This document shows, piece by piece, positions 1 to 8,591 of a DNA stretch of 33,804 nucleotides. Numbering within the stretch: the stretch's first letter is position 1; every line of letters begins with the position of its first letter. Source of the DNA: Chloroflexota bacterium (GTDB lineage Bacteria > Chloroflexota > Anaerolineae > Promineifilales > Promineifilaceae). Below the pieces are notes generated by a model that ran no database searches, was not told where the DNA came from, and was given only the letters and a program-made list of their open reading frames with translations. Location of the stretch: positions 1-33,804 of the forward strand of contig JAHDEB010000048.1 in assembly GCA_020629055.1 (NCBI GenBank). Direction: 5' to 3'. Position numbers and translations under genes: made by a program.

Positions 1-8
1 GGGCTCAT
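1..8 (-). CDS. Start of a reverse-strand gene, cut by the window edge
   Basis: Only the start codon and two further codons are inside the window. A reverse-strand ATG at 6-8 is preceded by a strong Shine-Dalgarno sequence (CGGAGG, reverse complement of 13-18) at proper spacing. The same CGGAGGAAATATG arrangement precedes the M28 peptidase start at 29154, so this is probably a real start. Nothing can be said about the product. Confidence 0.45.
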
Positions 9-64
9 ATTTCCTCCGTTGGTATGAGATAATTTGAAATAACGCTAAAATAGCCGTGACTTAA

Positions 65-223
65 CAGGTTTGGTTGGTTCCCCTCCTATGAGGGCCTCAT
101 ATTAATGAGGAGGGGCTAGGGGAGGTGGACGGCCCAACAAAGTTGGGCTCAAGCTGAACGGAGTTCAGCCCCTCACCCCCAGCCCCTCTCCCACTGGGAG
201 AGGGGAGCAAACCAAAACACCTG
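65..223. repeat. MITE-like palindromic repeat element
   Basis: About 160 bp of non-coding DNA with imperfect terminal inverted repeats. The left end begins CAGGTTTGGTTGGTTCCCCTCC, written here as an approximate consensus, and the reverse complement of the right end reads CAGGTGTTTTGGTTTGCTCC. Inside are four near-perfect hairpins: 95-110 (CCTCAT/ATGAGG), 132-148 (GCCCAAC/GTTGGGC), 153-169 (GCTGAAC/GTTCAGC) and 183-205 (10 bp arms, CCCCTCTCCC/GGGAGAGGGG). The G-rich left half (108-126) is also a degenerate inverse of the C-rich right half (169-191). No transposase and no clear target duplication are seen. It resembles a non-autonomous mobile repeat or REP-like element. Confidence 0.65.
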
Positions 224-372
224 AATAGTTATAAATAGTCATAAAGATGTACCAATCTTTTTGGTAAAGACTGCGGCGGAATCTAATATGACTAACTCTT
301 TTCACTCTGAGTAAGCGCCGTCAAGCATCATATTCGAGCTCCGTTAATCGATTGAAAATCTAGCGTTAATCT
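224..372. other. Intergenic leader upstream of the AfsR-like regulator
   Basis: AT-rich stretch between the palindromic element and the start codon at 373. I see no convincing promoter hexamer pair, no strong ribosome-binding site in front of 373, and no RNA gene. It includes the 13-mer ATAAATAGTCATA, whose reverse complement recurs at 29166-29178 upstream of the M28 peptidase. Confidence 0.4.
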
Positions 373-3300
373 ATGCCTCAACTGACCATTCAATTTTTTG
401 GAAAACCGCAAATCCACGTCGATGGGATGCCGCTTGAGTCGCTTGTTTCGCAAAAGGCGCGGGCGGCTTTGTTTTATCTGGCCGCACATCAAGGCATGAT
501 TTCACGCAGCCAGCTGGCCGGTTTGTTGTGGAGCGATATGGAAGAGGCGGCCGCACGAGCAAACCTGCGCGTCGTCATCAGCAAGCTCAAGGCGGAGCTG
601 GCAGAATTTTTAATCATCAATCGTCGTGAAATCGGCCTTGACCCGGCCAAAAACCCACCATTTTCAATTGATCAATTCTTGCAGAGCGATGACTTGCGAG
701 AGGTTGTACACATCTATTCGGGTCCGTTTTTGCATGGCTTTGATTTAGAAGATGGCTCTATATTTTCAGATTGGGTGGGGGGCCAAAGAGCGCGGTGCCA
801 GCAGAAAGCGATCGATGCCTATGTGCGGCTGGCAACTGATGGGATTAAGCTTGAACGCTTTCAACAGGCAATTGCAGACTTGCGTCAACTGTTACTGTTA
901 GATCCATGGCGGGAAGAAGCCCATCGTCAGTTGATGTTGGTGTATGCTCAAACAGGAAATAGGGGAGCGGCGTTAAGCCAGTTTGAAAAATGCGCCCAAG
1001 CTTTGAGGCAAGGTTTAGACATTGAACCTTCGGCCGAAACAAACGCCTTGTATGAACGGATCAAGCAGGAAGAAATCGGACCAACGGTTGAAAGGGGAGC
1101 CAACAGCCGAAATCATGAGGGTGCATCATTAAACGTCAATTTACCCCCTCATAATCTTCCCCAGCATCCGCTCAACTTTATCGGCCGGTCTGCCGAGCTT
1201 GCCCAAGTTGTCAGCTTGTTAGAGGGGAGCGAATCTCGCTTGGTGACATTAACCGGCACAGGTGGGATCGGTAAAACCCGATTGGGCATTGAGTGTGCGC
1301 GTGCGATTTTGCCAAAATTTGAAGCGGGTGTGTTTTTTGTTTCGCTGATTTCGCTGCGTACCGCCAGCAGCTTGCCGCTTGCGATTATCAATGAGCTCAG
1401 CTTGGCCCCTGCGGCACGGCTGACCCCAAAAGATCAGCTGTTTAATTTCTTAAAAGAAAAATCGATTTTGCTGGTTATGGACAACTTTGAGCATTTGCTC
1501 GGTGGCATCGATCTGGTCTTGGAATTACTTGAAGCTGCCCCCGGGTTAAAACTGCTTGTGACTTCACGCGAGCCGTTGCGCCTGTCGGCCGAATGGGTCC
1601 TGCCGCTTAAAGGGCTTCCCTACAAAGACCAAGATAAAACGGATGGGAGTTTTGAAGCCGCCACGCTGTTTATCGACCGGGCCCGACGGCTTGACCTCAG
1701 TTTTTCGGCCGATCATGAGCGCAACTGTATCCGAAAAATTTGCCACTTGGTTGAAGGGATGCCTTTGGCGCTTGAGCTATCCTCTGCGTGGATTCGAGTC
1801 ATTTCATGCAACGAAATTGCGGCCGAGATCGAGCAAAACATCGATATTCTTCAGACAGATTTGCCCATTGTGCCTGGCCATCAGCGGAGCATCCGAGCGG
1901 TGTTTGGATATTCTTGGTCGTTATTAACCGACCTTGAGCAAGAGGGCTTTAGTCATTTGTCGATTTTCCGTGGTGGATTTGATCGAGCCGCGGCCGAGAA
2001 AGTGGCCGGTATTAACCTGCGCACGTTATCGACCCTAATTGACAAGTCGTTGCTGCAAAAAGAGGCGGGTGGACGATACCGCATTCATCCGCTGCTGCAA
2101 GAATTTGGACTAGAACAGCTGCCTGTGGGTCAAAAACTAGAGCTAATCAAAGCGTTTGGGGCTTACTATGCAGATTTGCTTTGTGGGTTGGAACCGCGGA
2201 TGTATGGGCACGAGGAACAGTTGATCGCCATAACCGAGGCTGAATACGATAACGTGCAGTCGGTTTTTAATTGGGTAAATGAAGGCCTTTTGGCTGAAGA
2301 AATATTGGTGAAAATCCTGCCGGTCGCATCTTATTTTTATACCCGTAAAAATTTGTTTTTCGATGGGCAAACTTTGATCGACAACTTACTCGCTAACGCT
2401 TCAAATTGGTCAGCCGAAACGAGAGCCATCTTGCAGGTGCATGGGAGCAGTTTTGACTATCAGTTGGGCCATTTTGCTAAAGGGCTTGATCGCTTAAACG
2501 AGGCGATTCCGATTCTGCAACAGGCGGACCGTGTCAAAGAATCTGCCGAGGCCTTTTACTATTTGGGCATTGTTTTGGTTAGACGTGGTGATTATGACGG
2601 GGCCAACGAGCATTTTAAAGATAGTTTGTCCCTTTTTAAATCGATCAAAGATGAAACCGGAGTTGCTCGTGCGCTAAACGGTTTGGCGATCGCCAGCGCG
2701 ATCTCGGGAGATCATTCTGCATCAAAAGCGAATATGGACGAGGCGCTAGCCATCCATAAGGATCGGGGTTTTAAACGGGGGATTGCCAACTTGCTTAGCA
2801 ATATCGGCTCCCATTACACCCGTTCGAAACAAACAGAACTGGCGTTGCCCGTTTACTTGGAGGCGGCCGAGATCGCCAAAGAGGTCGGGGAGCCGATGCC
2901 GATTGCGATTATTCAGAGCAATATCGCTGGCTTGTTGTGCCGGTTGGGTAGGCAAAACGAGTCGATTGAATATTATAAAAATAGCTTGGCTGTTTCGATA
3001 GAGATGGGAGATCAGCGGTGGATTGCGGCCAATTACAACGGGTTAGGGAAGGTCTATATTGACCTGAAACGTTATCAAGAAGCTGTAAAGACCCTGTTGC
3101 TGGCTTTGGAACAAGCGATCTCGATTGATGCCTTGCCGGATGCTTTAACCGGGGTCGTCTATTTAGGCCGGGTTGCGGCCGAAAATGGCTGGGTCGGTTC
3201 CGCTGCAATTTGGCTCAGCTATGCGGTTAATCATCCCTCGGTCCAAGCGAATGCTAAAACTATTGCTGAACAGCTGCTAGAAGAGATTACACCGAAGTTG

Positions 3301-3489
3301 TCAGCGGGTGAAAAGCAGGCGACGATCACAAAAGTAAAGACGATTTCATTGGGTGAATTAGAGTCAGAGATCAAACAAAAATCATCATTTTTAGTTTTAG
3401 ATGGTGGAGGAAAAATAGATGGACAGCAAAGAAATGCGCAATCAACTGGTACGGATGTTGACCGTTCGGCAAGCCCACATGGACTTTGA
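373..3489 (+). CDS. AfsR/MalT-like transcriptional regulator (BTAD, NB-ARC ATPase, TPR)
   Basis: Large signal-transducing transcription activator of 1038 residues. The N-terminus (about 1-90) has the winged-helix opening typical of SARP-type regulators (LTIQFFGKPQIHVDG). A bacterial transcriptional activator domain follows (about 95-240). Next is an NB-ARC/AAA ATPase (about 265-550) with a P-loop GTGGIGKT (Lys301), Walker B LLVMDN (Asp370) and the downstream LLVTSRE sensor motif. The C-terminal third (about 640-1000) is a run of TPR-like helical repeats. Such proteins usually hold themselves inactive until a ligand binds the sensor region and ATP drives oligomerisation; the ligand here is unknown. 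The start fits the family's N-terminus, although no clear ribosome-binding site precedes it. The last 24 codons overlap the next gene in another frame. The target genes are not evident, since neighbours on the same strand are limited to the DinB gene. Confidence 0.88.
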   Translation: MPQLTIQFFGKPQIHVDGMPLESLVSQKARAALFYLAAHQGMISRSQLAGLLWSDMEEAAARANLRVVISKLKAELAEFLIINRREIGLDPAKNPPFSIDQFLQSDDLREVVHIYSGPFLHGFDLEDGSIFSDWVGGQRARCQQKAIDAYVRLATDGIKLERFQQAIADLRQLLLLDPWREEAHRQLMLVYAQTGNRGAALSQFEKCAQALRQGLDIEPSAETNALYERIKQEEIGPTVERGANSRNHEGASLNVNLPPHNLPQHPLNFIGRSAELAQVVSLLEGSESRLVTLTGTGGIGKTRLGIECARAILPKFEAGVFFVSLISLRTASSLPLAIINELSLAPAARLTPKDQLFNFLKEKSILLVMDNFEHLLGGIDLVLELLEAAPGLKLLVTSREPLRLSAEWVLPLKGLPYKDQDKTDGSFEAATLFIDRARRLDLSFSADHERNCIRKICHLVEGMPLALELSSAWIRVISCNEIAAEIEQNIDILQTDLPIVPGHQRSIRAVFGYSWSLLTDLEQEGFSHLSIFRGGFDRAAAEKVAGINLRTLSTLIDKSLLQKEAGGRYRIHPLLQEFGLEQLPVGQKLELIKAFGAYYADLLCGLEPRMYGHEEQLIAITEAEYDNVQSVFNWVNEGLLAEEILVKILPVASYFYTRKNLFFDGQTLIDNLLANASNWSAETRAILQVHGSSFDYQLGHFAKGLDRLNEAIPILQQADRVKESAEAFYYLGIVLVRRGDYDGANEHFKDSLSLFKSIKDETGVARALNGLAIASAISGDHSASKANMDEALAIHKDRGFKRGIANLLSNIGSHYTRSKQTELALPVYLEAAEIAKEVGEPMPIAIIQSNIAGLLCRLGRQNESIEYYKNSLAVSIEMGDQRWIAANYNGLGKVYIDLKRYQEAVKTLLLALEQAISIDALPDALTGVVYLGRVAAENGWVGSAAIWLSYAVNHPSVQANAKTIAEQLLEEITPKLSAGEKQATITKVKTISLGELESEIKQKSSFLVLDGGGKIDGQQRNAQSTGTDVDRSASPHGL

Positions 3490-3895
3490 GGATGGGGTGA
3501 AGGATTTCCCAGCCGAACATTTCAACACCCGGCCGGCCAACTGTGACTACACCTTTTGGCACCTGCTGGAGCACATCCGCATCTGCCAAAAAGATATTCT
3601 AGATTACATTGAAGACGTCGATTACAAGTGGCCCAATTTCCCAGACGATTTCTGGCCGAATAAAGATTTAGAGATTGACGAGGCCGGTTGGCAGGCGACC
3701 ATCGATGCATTTTATGCAGATCGGCAGGCGCTGGTTGATATTGTGAATGATGCTGATCGTGATCTATTTGCACCGCTGCCCAATAGTGGTGACCATCAGC
3801 ACAACATTTTGCGGGAGATAAATATTATTGCGGCGCACAACGCATATCACACCGGGGAACTGGGCATCTTGCGCCAGACAATGGGGCTGTGGTAA
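3419..3895 (+). CDS. DinB superfamily protein
   Basis: A 158-residue protein with the four-helix DinB/YfiT-like layout. The metal-binding histidines expected of the family are visible: WHLLEH near residues 47-52, and AAHNAYH with His140 and His144 near the C-terminus. Family members are often metal-dependent thiol transferases or hydrolases, or are DNA-damage induced; the substrate cannot be deduced here. The start at 3419 has a strong Shine-Dalgarno sequence (GGTGGAGG at 3403-3410) lying inside the upstream regulator gene. The two genes overlap by 71 bp in different frames, which suggests co-transcription and translational coupling. The stop codon abuts, with zero spacing, the stop of the convergent permease gene. 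Confidence 0.8.
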   Translation: MDSKEMRNQLVRMLTVRQAHMDFEDGVKDFPAEHFNTRPANCDYTFWHLLEHIRICQKDILDYIEDVDYKWPNFPDDFWPNKDLEIDEAGWQATIDAFYADRQALVDIVNDADRDLFAPLPNSGDHQHNILREINIIAAHNAYHTGELGILRQTMGLW

Positions 3896-4843
3896 TCATA
3901 AAGTTGTCCGGAGCTTTGGATTCAAAAATAGGCTGAGAAGATCGGCCGCCAAATTGAGGCCGATGTAGACGGTCGCCAGCACCATCGCAATCCCTTGGAC
4001 AAGCATAAAATCGCGGCCGCTAATGCCGATTAAGATTAAACGGCCCAGTCCTGGATAATTAAACATCGACTCGATAATGACGGTGCCACCCATCAGCCAA
4101 GCGATTGTCAAAGCGATGATATTAATGGTAGGCAGCATCGCATTTGGGAGCGCGTGAAATAGGACAACGCGCCATCGGGGAACCCCTTTCATTTGAGCCA
4201 TTACGACATATTCGCTGGTCATGACGTCGATCATGCTCGTGCGGGTAAGGCGCAAGATGTGGGCAACCATGACACAGGTAAGTGTGATGACGGGGAGAAT
4301 AATATTGGGCAGCAATTCTCGAACAGGGGCTTCGACATCGACCATGGTCACGGCTGGAAACCAATTCACTTTAACCGCCATAAAAAATATTAAAAAAGTG
4401 CCTATCACAAACTCAGGCAGGGTCATGAGGGCAAGGGATATGGCTGAAAAGGCGATGTCCGGCCGTTGGTCTCTTTTTAACGCGGTGAAAACACCCAAGA
4501 ATATCGCCAGCGGAATGCCGATAATGGCGGCTGAAAGCCCCAAAACAAGCGTATTCCTGAATCGATAGCGAATAATCTGACTGATCGGCTCCGACCTCAA
4601 AGGGGATTCCCCAAATTCCCCTCGAATAATACCGCTAAACCATTCAAAGTAGCGGGCTGGCAACGGCCGATTTAGACGGAATTCCTCTCGGTAAAAGGCC
4701 AAGCTTTCTGGCGTTGCATCTCGCCCCAGATACGCGGTCGCCATATCGCCAGGCAGCGCCTCGATCGCAATAAAAATTATGATTGAAACGACAAATAGTG
4801 TTGCGATTGCCCAGCCGATGCGCGCAAGGATCATTTTTAGCAT
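3896..4843 (-). CDS. ABC transporter permease, DppB/OppB type
   Basis: Inner-membrane permease of 315 residues from the peptide/nickel (DppB/OppB) import family. It starts with a membrane segment (ILARIGWAIATLFVVSIIIF), followed by the typical periplasmic stretch with LGRDATPES and GEFGES. The remaining transmembrane helices surround the BPD_transp_1 EAA-type loop (around MTSEYVVMAQMKGVPRWRVVLFHALPNA). Length is normal for the family. Such permeases work with a DppC-type partner, two ATPases and a lipoprotein binding protein. None of these is in the window, so this is an orphan here. A hairpin terminator separates it from the methyltransferase gene upstream. Substrate unknown. Confidence 0.88.
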   Translation of the reverse strand: MLKMILARIGWAIATLFVVSIIIFIAIEALPGDMATAYLGRDATPESLAFYREEFRLNRPLPARYFEWFSGIIRGEFGESPLRSEPISQIIRYRFRNTLVLGLSAAIIGIPLAIFLGVFTALKRDQRPDIAFSAISLALMTLPEFVIGTFLIFFMAVKVNWFPAVTMVDVEAPVRELLPNIILPVITLTCVMVAHILRLTRTSMIDVMTSEYVVMAQMKGVPRWRVVLFHALPNAMLPTINIIALTIAWLMGGTVIIESMFNYPGLGRLILIGISGRDFMLVQGIAMVLATVYIGLNLAADLLSLFLNPKLRTTL

Positions 4844-4881
4844 GACCTAGTTTATCTCAATTGCTTTGAATGTAGAACTAT

Positions 4882-4910
4882 AAAAAACAGACCGCTTTGC
4901 GGTGCTTTTT
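4882..4910 (-). terminator. Rho-independent terminator, likely bidirectional
   Basis: Five-bp stem ACCGC/GCGGT (4891-4895 and 4899-4903) with a three-base loop. It is flanked by an A-run (4882-4887) and a T-run (4905-4909), giving a U-tract when read from either side. It lies directly downstream of the methyltransferase stop on the reverse strand. Confidence 0.6.
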
Positions 4911-4922
4911 GTATGGGAAAAG

Positions 4923-5669
4923 CTACTTGTTTTTGGTTGCAGACACAATTAAGAATAGCGGGATGCGTTGCCTGCGTTCAAAAGTTTCTTTGGATATAAA
5001 GTTTTCTCGAATTGGGGTGGCTTCGCGCAATGATTCGACCGTAAATCCTGCGTCTTGAAGTCCGCCAAAAATCTGCTCAATCGTTCGATGGTATTTCACA
5101 ACTTTCCCACCCAGCCAGCTGTTCTCCCTGCGGCCGGAGTTGAAATAGTTATCAACGAGCCAATCCTGCCGTTTGCCTTTGCCTTCCCATCGCCGTTCGC
5201 TTGAAGTAATGACCGGATGTTCGATAGAAAAGACAAATCGGCCGTTGTTATCGAGCGTTTGATAAACTTGTTTAAAAACACGATTGATGTCTTTGATGTA
5301 GTGGAGAACCAATCGGGATACAGCGAGATCAAACCGGTTTGCTGGGTAGCTCCAGCTTTCAAGCGAAGTGTGCTGAACTGTTGCTGTTGATGACGAAAGA
5401 TTCTTTTTGGCGATTTCGATCATATTGATTGATCCATCAATGCCTAAATATGATCGAGCACCTGCGTCTAATAACGCCAAGCCAAACCGGCCGTCGCCAC
5501 AGCCTAAATCTAGAACTTTCTGGTCAGATACATCACCTATTAGCTCCCAGATGACCGGCTTTTCCATCGTACCGTTTGGGGTTTCCGGCCGATTTAAGCG
5601 ATGGTTCATGTATACATCGAAAATTTCCTCGTTGTCATAAAAGTCAGGCCCGCTCAAAAATTCGCTCAT
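4923..5669 (-). CDS. Class I SAM-dependent methyltransferase
   Basis: Soluble 248-residue methyltransferase. Motif I, which binds S-adenosylmethionine, is clear: KVLDLGCGDGRFG at about 51-63, followed by an acidic residue at the end of strand 2 (GIDGS). The later SRLVLHYIKDI segment matches motif III/post-motif of the UbiE/Methyltransf_11 group. The substrate cannot be read from sequence. It starts 10 bp after the stop of the sugar kinase gene with an AGAGGA ribosome-binding site, so the two genes are probably one transcript. Whether it acts on a sugar-derived metabolite is only a guess. Confidence 0.85.
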   Translation of the reverse strand: MSEFLSGPDFYDNEEIFDVYMNHRLNRPETPNGTMEKPVIWELIGDVSDQKVLDLGCGDGRFGLALLDAGARSYLGIDGSINMIEIAKKNLSSSTATVQHTSLESWSYPANRFDLAVSRLVLHYIKDINRVFKQVYQTLDNNGRFVFSIEHPVITSSERRWEGKGKRQDWLVDNYFNSGRRENSWLGGKVVKYHRTIEQIFGGLQDAGFTVESLREATPIRENFISKETFERRQRIPLFLIVSATKNK

Positions 5670-5679
5670 AAATCCTCTA

Positions 5680-7005
5680 CTATGTTTTGCTTAACGCACC
5701 TCTTGAAGACCCTTGAAAAAGATAAGGGGTGTGACCCGTTTGGTCCGCATACTTTTCGGCGATAGCTAACACAGTAGGTGTCGCATCGGCCCGGCCGAGA
5801 ATAGCAACCGTACCACCGCTGCCACCACCGGTTATTTTTGCACCAAACAACCCATGCTCCAAGCCGAATTCACGTACCAATTCGACCAACAAATCTGTGC
5901 CACTCGAGCCTAGTCCACAGGCTGAGTAGCTTTTGTGTGATTCAAACATCAGCTTTCCTAAAAGCGGACCTTTATCGGGCTGAGACCCTTTTAGAATGCG
6001 TCGAAACTGTTCAACCCGTGCATTTTCGTAAATCGGGTGACGCGTTGGCTGTAAGACCGGATAGATTTTTTCGGGATCAACCGTTGTGACCGTGTCGGGT
6101 AGTGCCCCGTAGGTTGAGAGAAATGTTTGCCCGCTTAATCGGTTGGGCAAATGGCCGCCGAACTGCTCCTCAAAATCCTCCGGGCGAATGTCAGCCAAAT
6201 AATTCTTTGGTGCATGGGATGAGATTTGCTGCAAAATTTTCAACCCCATAAAAGCACCGATTCGGACAGAGCCGTAGTCAGCCCCTGACACCGCATGCCG
6301 TATCCCTGAATCTATTCCCCAAATGGCTAAGTCAGTCGGAATTTCGACAAAGCCCTCAATCTCGGCCGGTTGACACCTCAATGCCAATAGCTGGTTGGGT
6401 CGGCCGTGGACAACGGTCATTTGATCCATGATGCCGCATGGGGCACCAGCCACTAAATTTTCAACTTTTTGACACAATGCCGCCAGTTCCATCCCGTCAA
6501 GCTGAATCCCAAACGCCCCGGCTATGGTAAGCATCGCGGCGACTTCAACAGCGGCCGATGAACTTACCCCTTTTCCCTCGGGAACATGCGACTGGATTAG
6601 AAGTTTGGCACCCTGTGTAAATTCAGCTTTGCGTTCATGAATCAGCACAAGAAATGCGCCTGCGATATAGGCGGCCCAATCGGCCGATTGGCGAAAATAA
6701 TCGACCGCCTCTGCATAAGGCCGGGGCTTGCTCATGGTGCCAAGATCCGCCAAAGGCATCATAAAAGGCTCTCGTTCTTCTCCCAAACTAATTATTTCGA
6801 TGAGTGGTTGATCTTGACGTTGTACGGCCGCCATTGCAGCCTCGGCAATCGGCATTTCGAGCACGAGCGATCCAGAATAATCCGCAATCCCACCCATGAG
6901 ATCTAATCGGCCGGGGGCACGCGCATAGAAAATCTTGCGGTTTGGGTCAAAAAACGACCCATCCGCATAGTTGGTTTCGATCAGCTGTTTAAAGGCGTTT
7001 GTCAT
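5680..7005 (-). CDS. GHMP sugar kinase, L-arabinokinase/galactokinase-like
   Basis: ATP-dependent C1 sugar kinase of 441 residues. All three GHMP motifs are present: the N-terminal substrate signature [16 protein letters not shown] (about 30-45), the ATP-binding [11 protein letters not shown] (142-152), and the C-terminal glycine-rich [11 protein letters not shown]. The CGIMDQ motif supplies the probable catalytic Asp194. Classical galactokinases have GEHTDY in motif 1. Here it is GGIADY, which matches what I remember of plant L-arabinokinase (ARA1). The substrate may therefore be L-arabinose, galactose or a related sugar. galT lies about 2.7 kb away on the same strand but in a different cluster. 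It heads a two-gene unit with the methyltransferase and is divergent from the YceI-like lipoprotein gene (67 bp apart). Confidence 0.85.
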   Translation of the reverse strand: MTNAFKQLIETNYADGSFFDPNRKIFYARAPGRLDLMGGIADYSGSLVLEMPIAEAAMAAVQRQDQPLIEIISLGEEREPFMMPLADLGTMSKPRPYAEAVDYFRQSADWAAYIAGAFLVLIHERKAEFTQGAKLLIQSHVPEGKGVSSSAAVEVAAMLTIAGAFGIQLDGMELAALCQKVENLVAGAPCGIMDQMTVVHGRPNQLLALRCQPAEIEGFVEIPTDLAIWGIDSGIRHAVSGADYGSVRIGAFMGLKILQQISSHAPKNYLADIRPEDFEEQFGGHLPNRLSGQTFLSTYGALPDTVTTVDPEKIYPVLQPTRHPIYENARVEQFRRILKGSQPDKGPLLGKLMFESHKSYSACGLGSSGTDLLVELVREFGLEHGLFGAKITGGGSGGTVAILGRADATPTVLAIAEKYADQTGHTPYLFQGSSRGALSKT

Positions 7006-7072
7006 GATGATTCAAACGTAGATTCTATCTCAATGGCTTAAACTTGCAGTCTTTACCCACAGGAATAAAACG

Positions 7073-7813
7073 ATGGATTCGATCAAGACCTTTTTACTTG
7101 CCTTAGCTGCTATTGCCTTTGTCAGCGCATGTGGACAATCCCAAGAGTCTGAAGCTGTAGCTGATAGTGGATCCGCGCCGATTGAACAGTCTGCTTCTGT
7201 TGAAGTTGAGGCAGCCGTTGAATCTGTTGAGGTCGTTGAAGAAGCTGAAATAATTTCGGCCGTCTATTCAATTGTTCCAGGTGAGTCGATGGCCCGTTTT
7301 GAGCTAGACGAAGATTTGCGCAGCGCAGATACCGGCTGGGGGGCGTGGACCCGAATCACGGTGGTGGGGGATACCGACCAGGTTTTTGGAGACATTACCC
7401 TCGACACCGCCAATCTTGCAAATACTCAGCTTGCAGACATCAAGATTGATGCGAACACTTTTTACACCGTTGAGTTTGTGCGCAAGCGGAATATCCAAAC
7501 CAAAATCCTGGAATCAGAGAGCTATCAATTTATCACCTTTGAGCCAACAAAAATTCGGGACATGCCGGAAACGGCACAGATTGGTGACACAATTACCTTT
7601 AATTTGGATGGAGATCTAACGATTCGAGAAATCTCACTGCCGCAGACGTTTGCCGTGACAGCCACGCTAACTTCGGCCGATGAGATTATTGGCTCTGCCA
7701 GCACTTTGGTGACTCGCGAGAGCTATGAGCTTGAAGTACCCGATGTGCCACACGTCAATTTTGTTGAAGACGAGGTTGAGCTTTATATTGATTTTGTCGC
7801 TCGGACTCCCTAA
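7073..7813 (+). CDS. YceI-like lipoprotein
   Basis: Exported lipoprotein of 246 residues. The N-terminus is a lipoprotein signal peptide with lipobox VSAC (Cys20), followed by an acidic, low-complexity linker (about 21-60). The remainder looks like a YceI-type lipocalin-like beta-barrel. It includes the family hallmark GDTITFNLDGDLTIREISLPQTF, the region just before the final strands, and an opening strand of the ARFELDE type. YceI proteins bind long hydrophobic molecules such as isoprenoids or lipids; no ligand is known for this one. A ribosome-binding site (AGGA) precedes the start. The gene is convergent with the molybdopterin oxidoreductase gene, 13 bp apart. Confidence 0.78.
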   Translation: MDSIKTFLLALAAIAFVSACGQSQESEAVADSGSAPIEQSASVEVEAAVESVEVVEEAEIISAVYSIVPGESMARFELDEDLRSADTGWGAWTRITVVGDTDQVFGDITLDTANLANTQLADIKIDANTFYTVEFVRKRNIQTKILESESYQFITFEPTKIRDMPETAQIGDTITFNLDGDLTIREISLPQTFAVTATLTSADEIIGSASTLVTRESYELEVPDVPHVNFVEDEVELYIDFVARTP

Positions 7814-7826
7814 AAAAGCAGGTTCT

Positions 7827-8501
7827 TTATTTATTCCAACGCCGCCCCCAGCGTTCTTCGCGCCAAACATCACCCTCGTTGTGATAGCCGCTAATTTCCC
7901 ACGTGCCCGGTTCGTCTTTGGTTGTGAATTTTAAACCTCGCAGCCATTTCGCCCCTTTCCACAAATAGACATCCTCTAAATCATCTCGGCCGACGATGTG
8001 CCCCATGACCCCCCTGAGCGGATAGCCGTGCTGAGGTTCTAGCGGCTTGCCATCATAATGGGTAGCTAGCAAAAAATTGTCTTGCAATGCGATCGATAGC
8101 GGCAGATTGGTCTTGTATCCTTTTTCTGCGATTTGAATGACATGGGTCGCTTCTGGTTTGGGGGTAATCAAGCCACTTTCAATTAAGCCGCTCATGCTCA
8201 CACCCTCCCAATGTGTGTCGAACTTGCTCCATTGGGTCACGCAGTGGAGATCGATTTTGAGCTTTTGACGAGGTAGGGCTTGGAATTCACTCCAAGATAA
8301 CTGAATCGGGTTTTCTACAGCACCCCAAACGCTGAATTTCCAAGAGTCCGGGTCAAAATCCGGCACGGTGCCGATGTGTATGACGGGGAACTTAAAGGTG
8401 GTTCGTTGCCCTGGGGGCAAACGATTCTCCTGTTTCATCTTATCTTGAAATTCGCGCCGTGCTTGGTTATTTGCACGCCATTTAGAGACTTTCTCGAACA
8501 T
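7827..8501 (-). CDS. Sulfite oxidase-like molybdopterin oxidoreductase
   Basis: A 224-residue protein made up almost entirely of the sulfite-oxidase/YedY molybdopterin-binding fold. Recognisable family elements are the PDFDPDSWKFSVWGAVENP opening, the probable molybdenum-ligating cysteine in the LHCVTQWSKFD segment (Cys87), THWEGV, YKTNLPL, HGYPLRGVM and LWKGAKWL. There is no Tat or Sec signal peptide, so it should be cytoplasmic, unlike YedY/MsrP. The C-terminal GYHNEGDVWREERW tail is typical of this small uncharacterised subgroup. The physiological substrate is unknown. No dedicated membrane or heme partner lies next to it. Confidence 0.85.
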   Translation of the reverse strand: MFEKVSKWRANNQARREFQDKMKQENRLPPGQRTTFKFPVIHIGTVPDFDPDSWKFSVWGAVENPIQLSWSEFQALPRQKLKIDLHCVTQWSKFDTHWEGVSMSGLIESGLITPKPEATHVIQIAEKGYKTNLPLSIALQDNFLLATHYDGKPLEPQHGYPLRGVMGHIVGRDDLEDVYLWKGAKWLRGLKFTTKDEPGTWEISGYHNEGDVWREERWGRRWNK

Positions 8502-8591
8502 AGTTGAGCTTGATTGTAAACCGGTTGGGCAGCTGAATTGTCGATTTAAAGCTTCTTGTAATAAATGAGGGGCGGCCGATTTGTTTTGATT

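Noticed and set aside
65..223. CRISPR array or tRNA cluster suggested by repeated hairpins
   Set aside because: The hairpins differ in sequence and spacing, there are no spacers between identical repeats, and no tRNA cloverleaf can be drawn.
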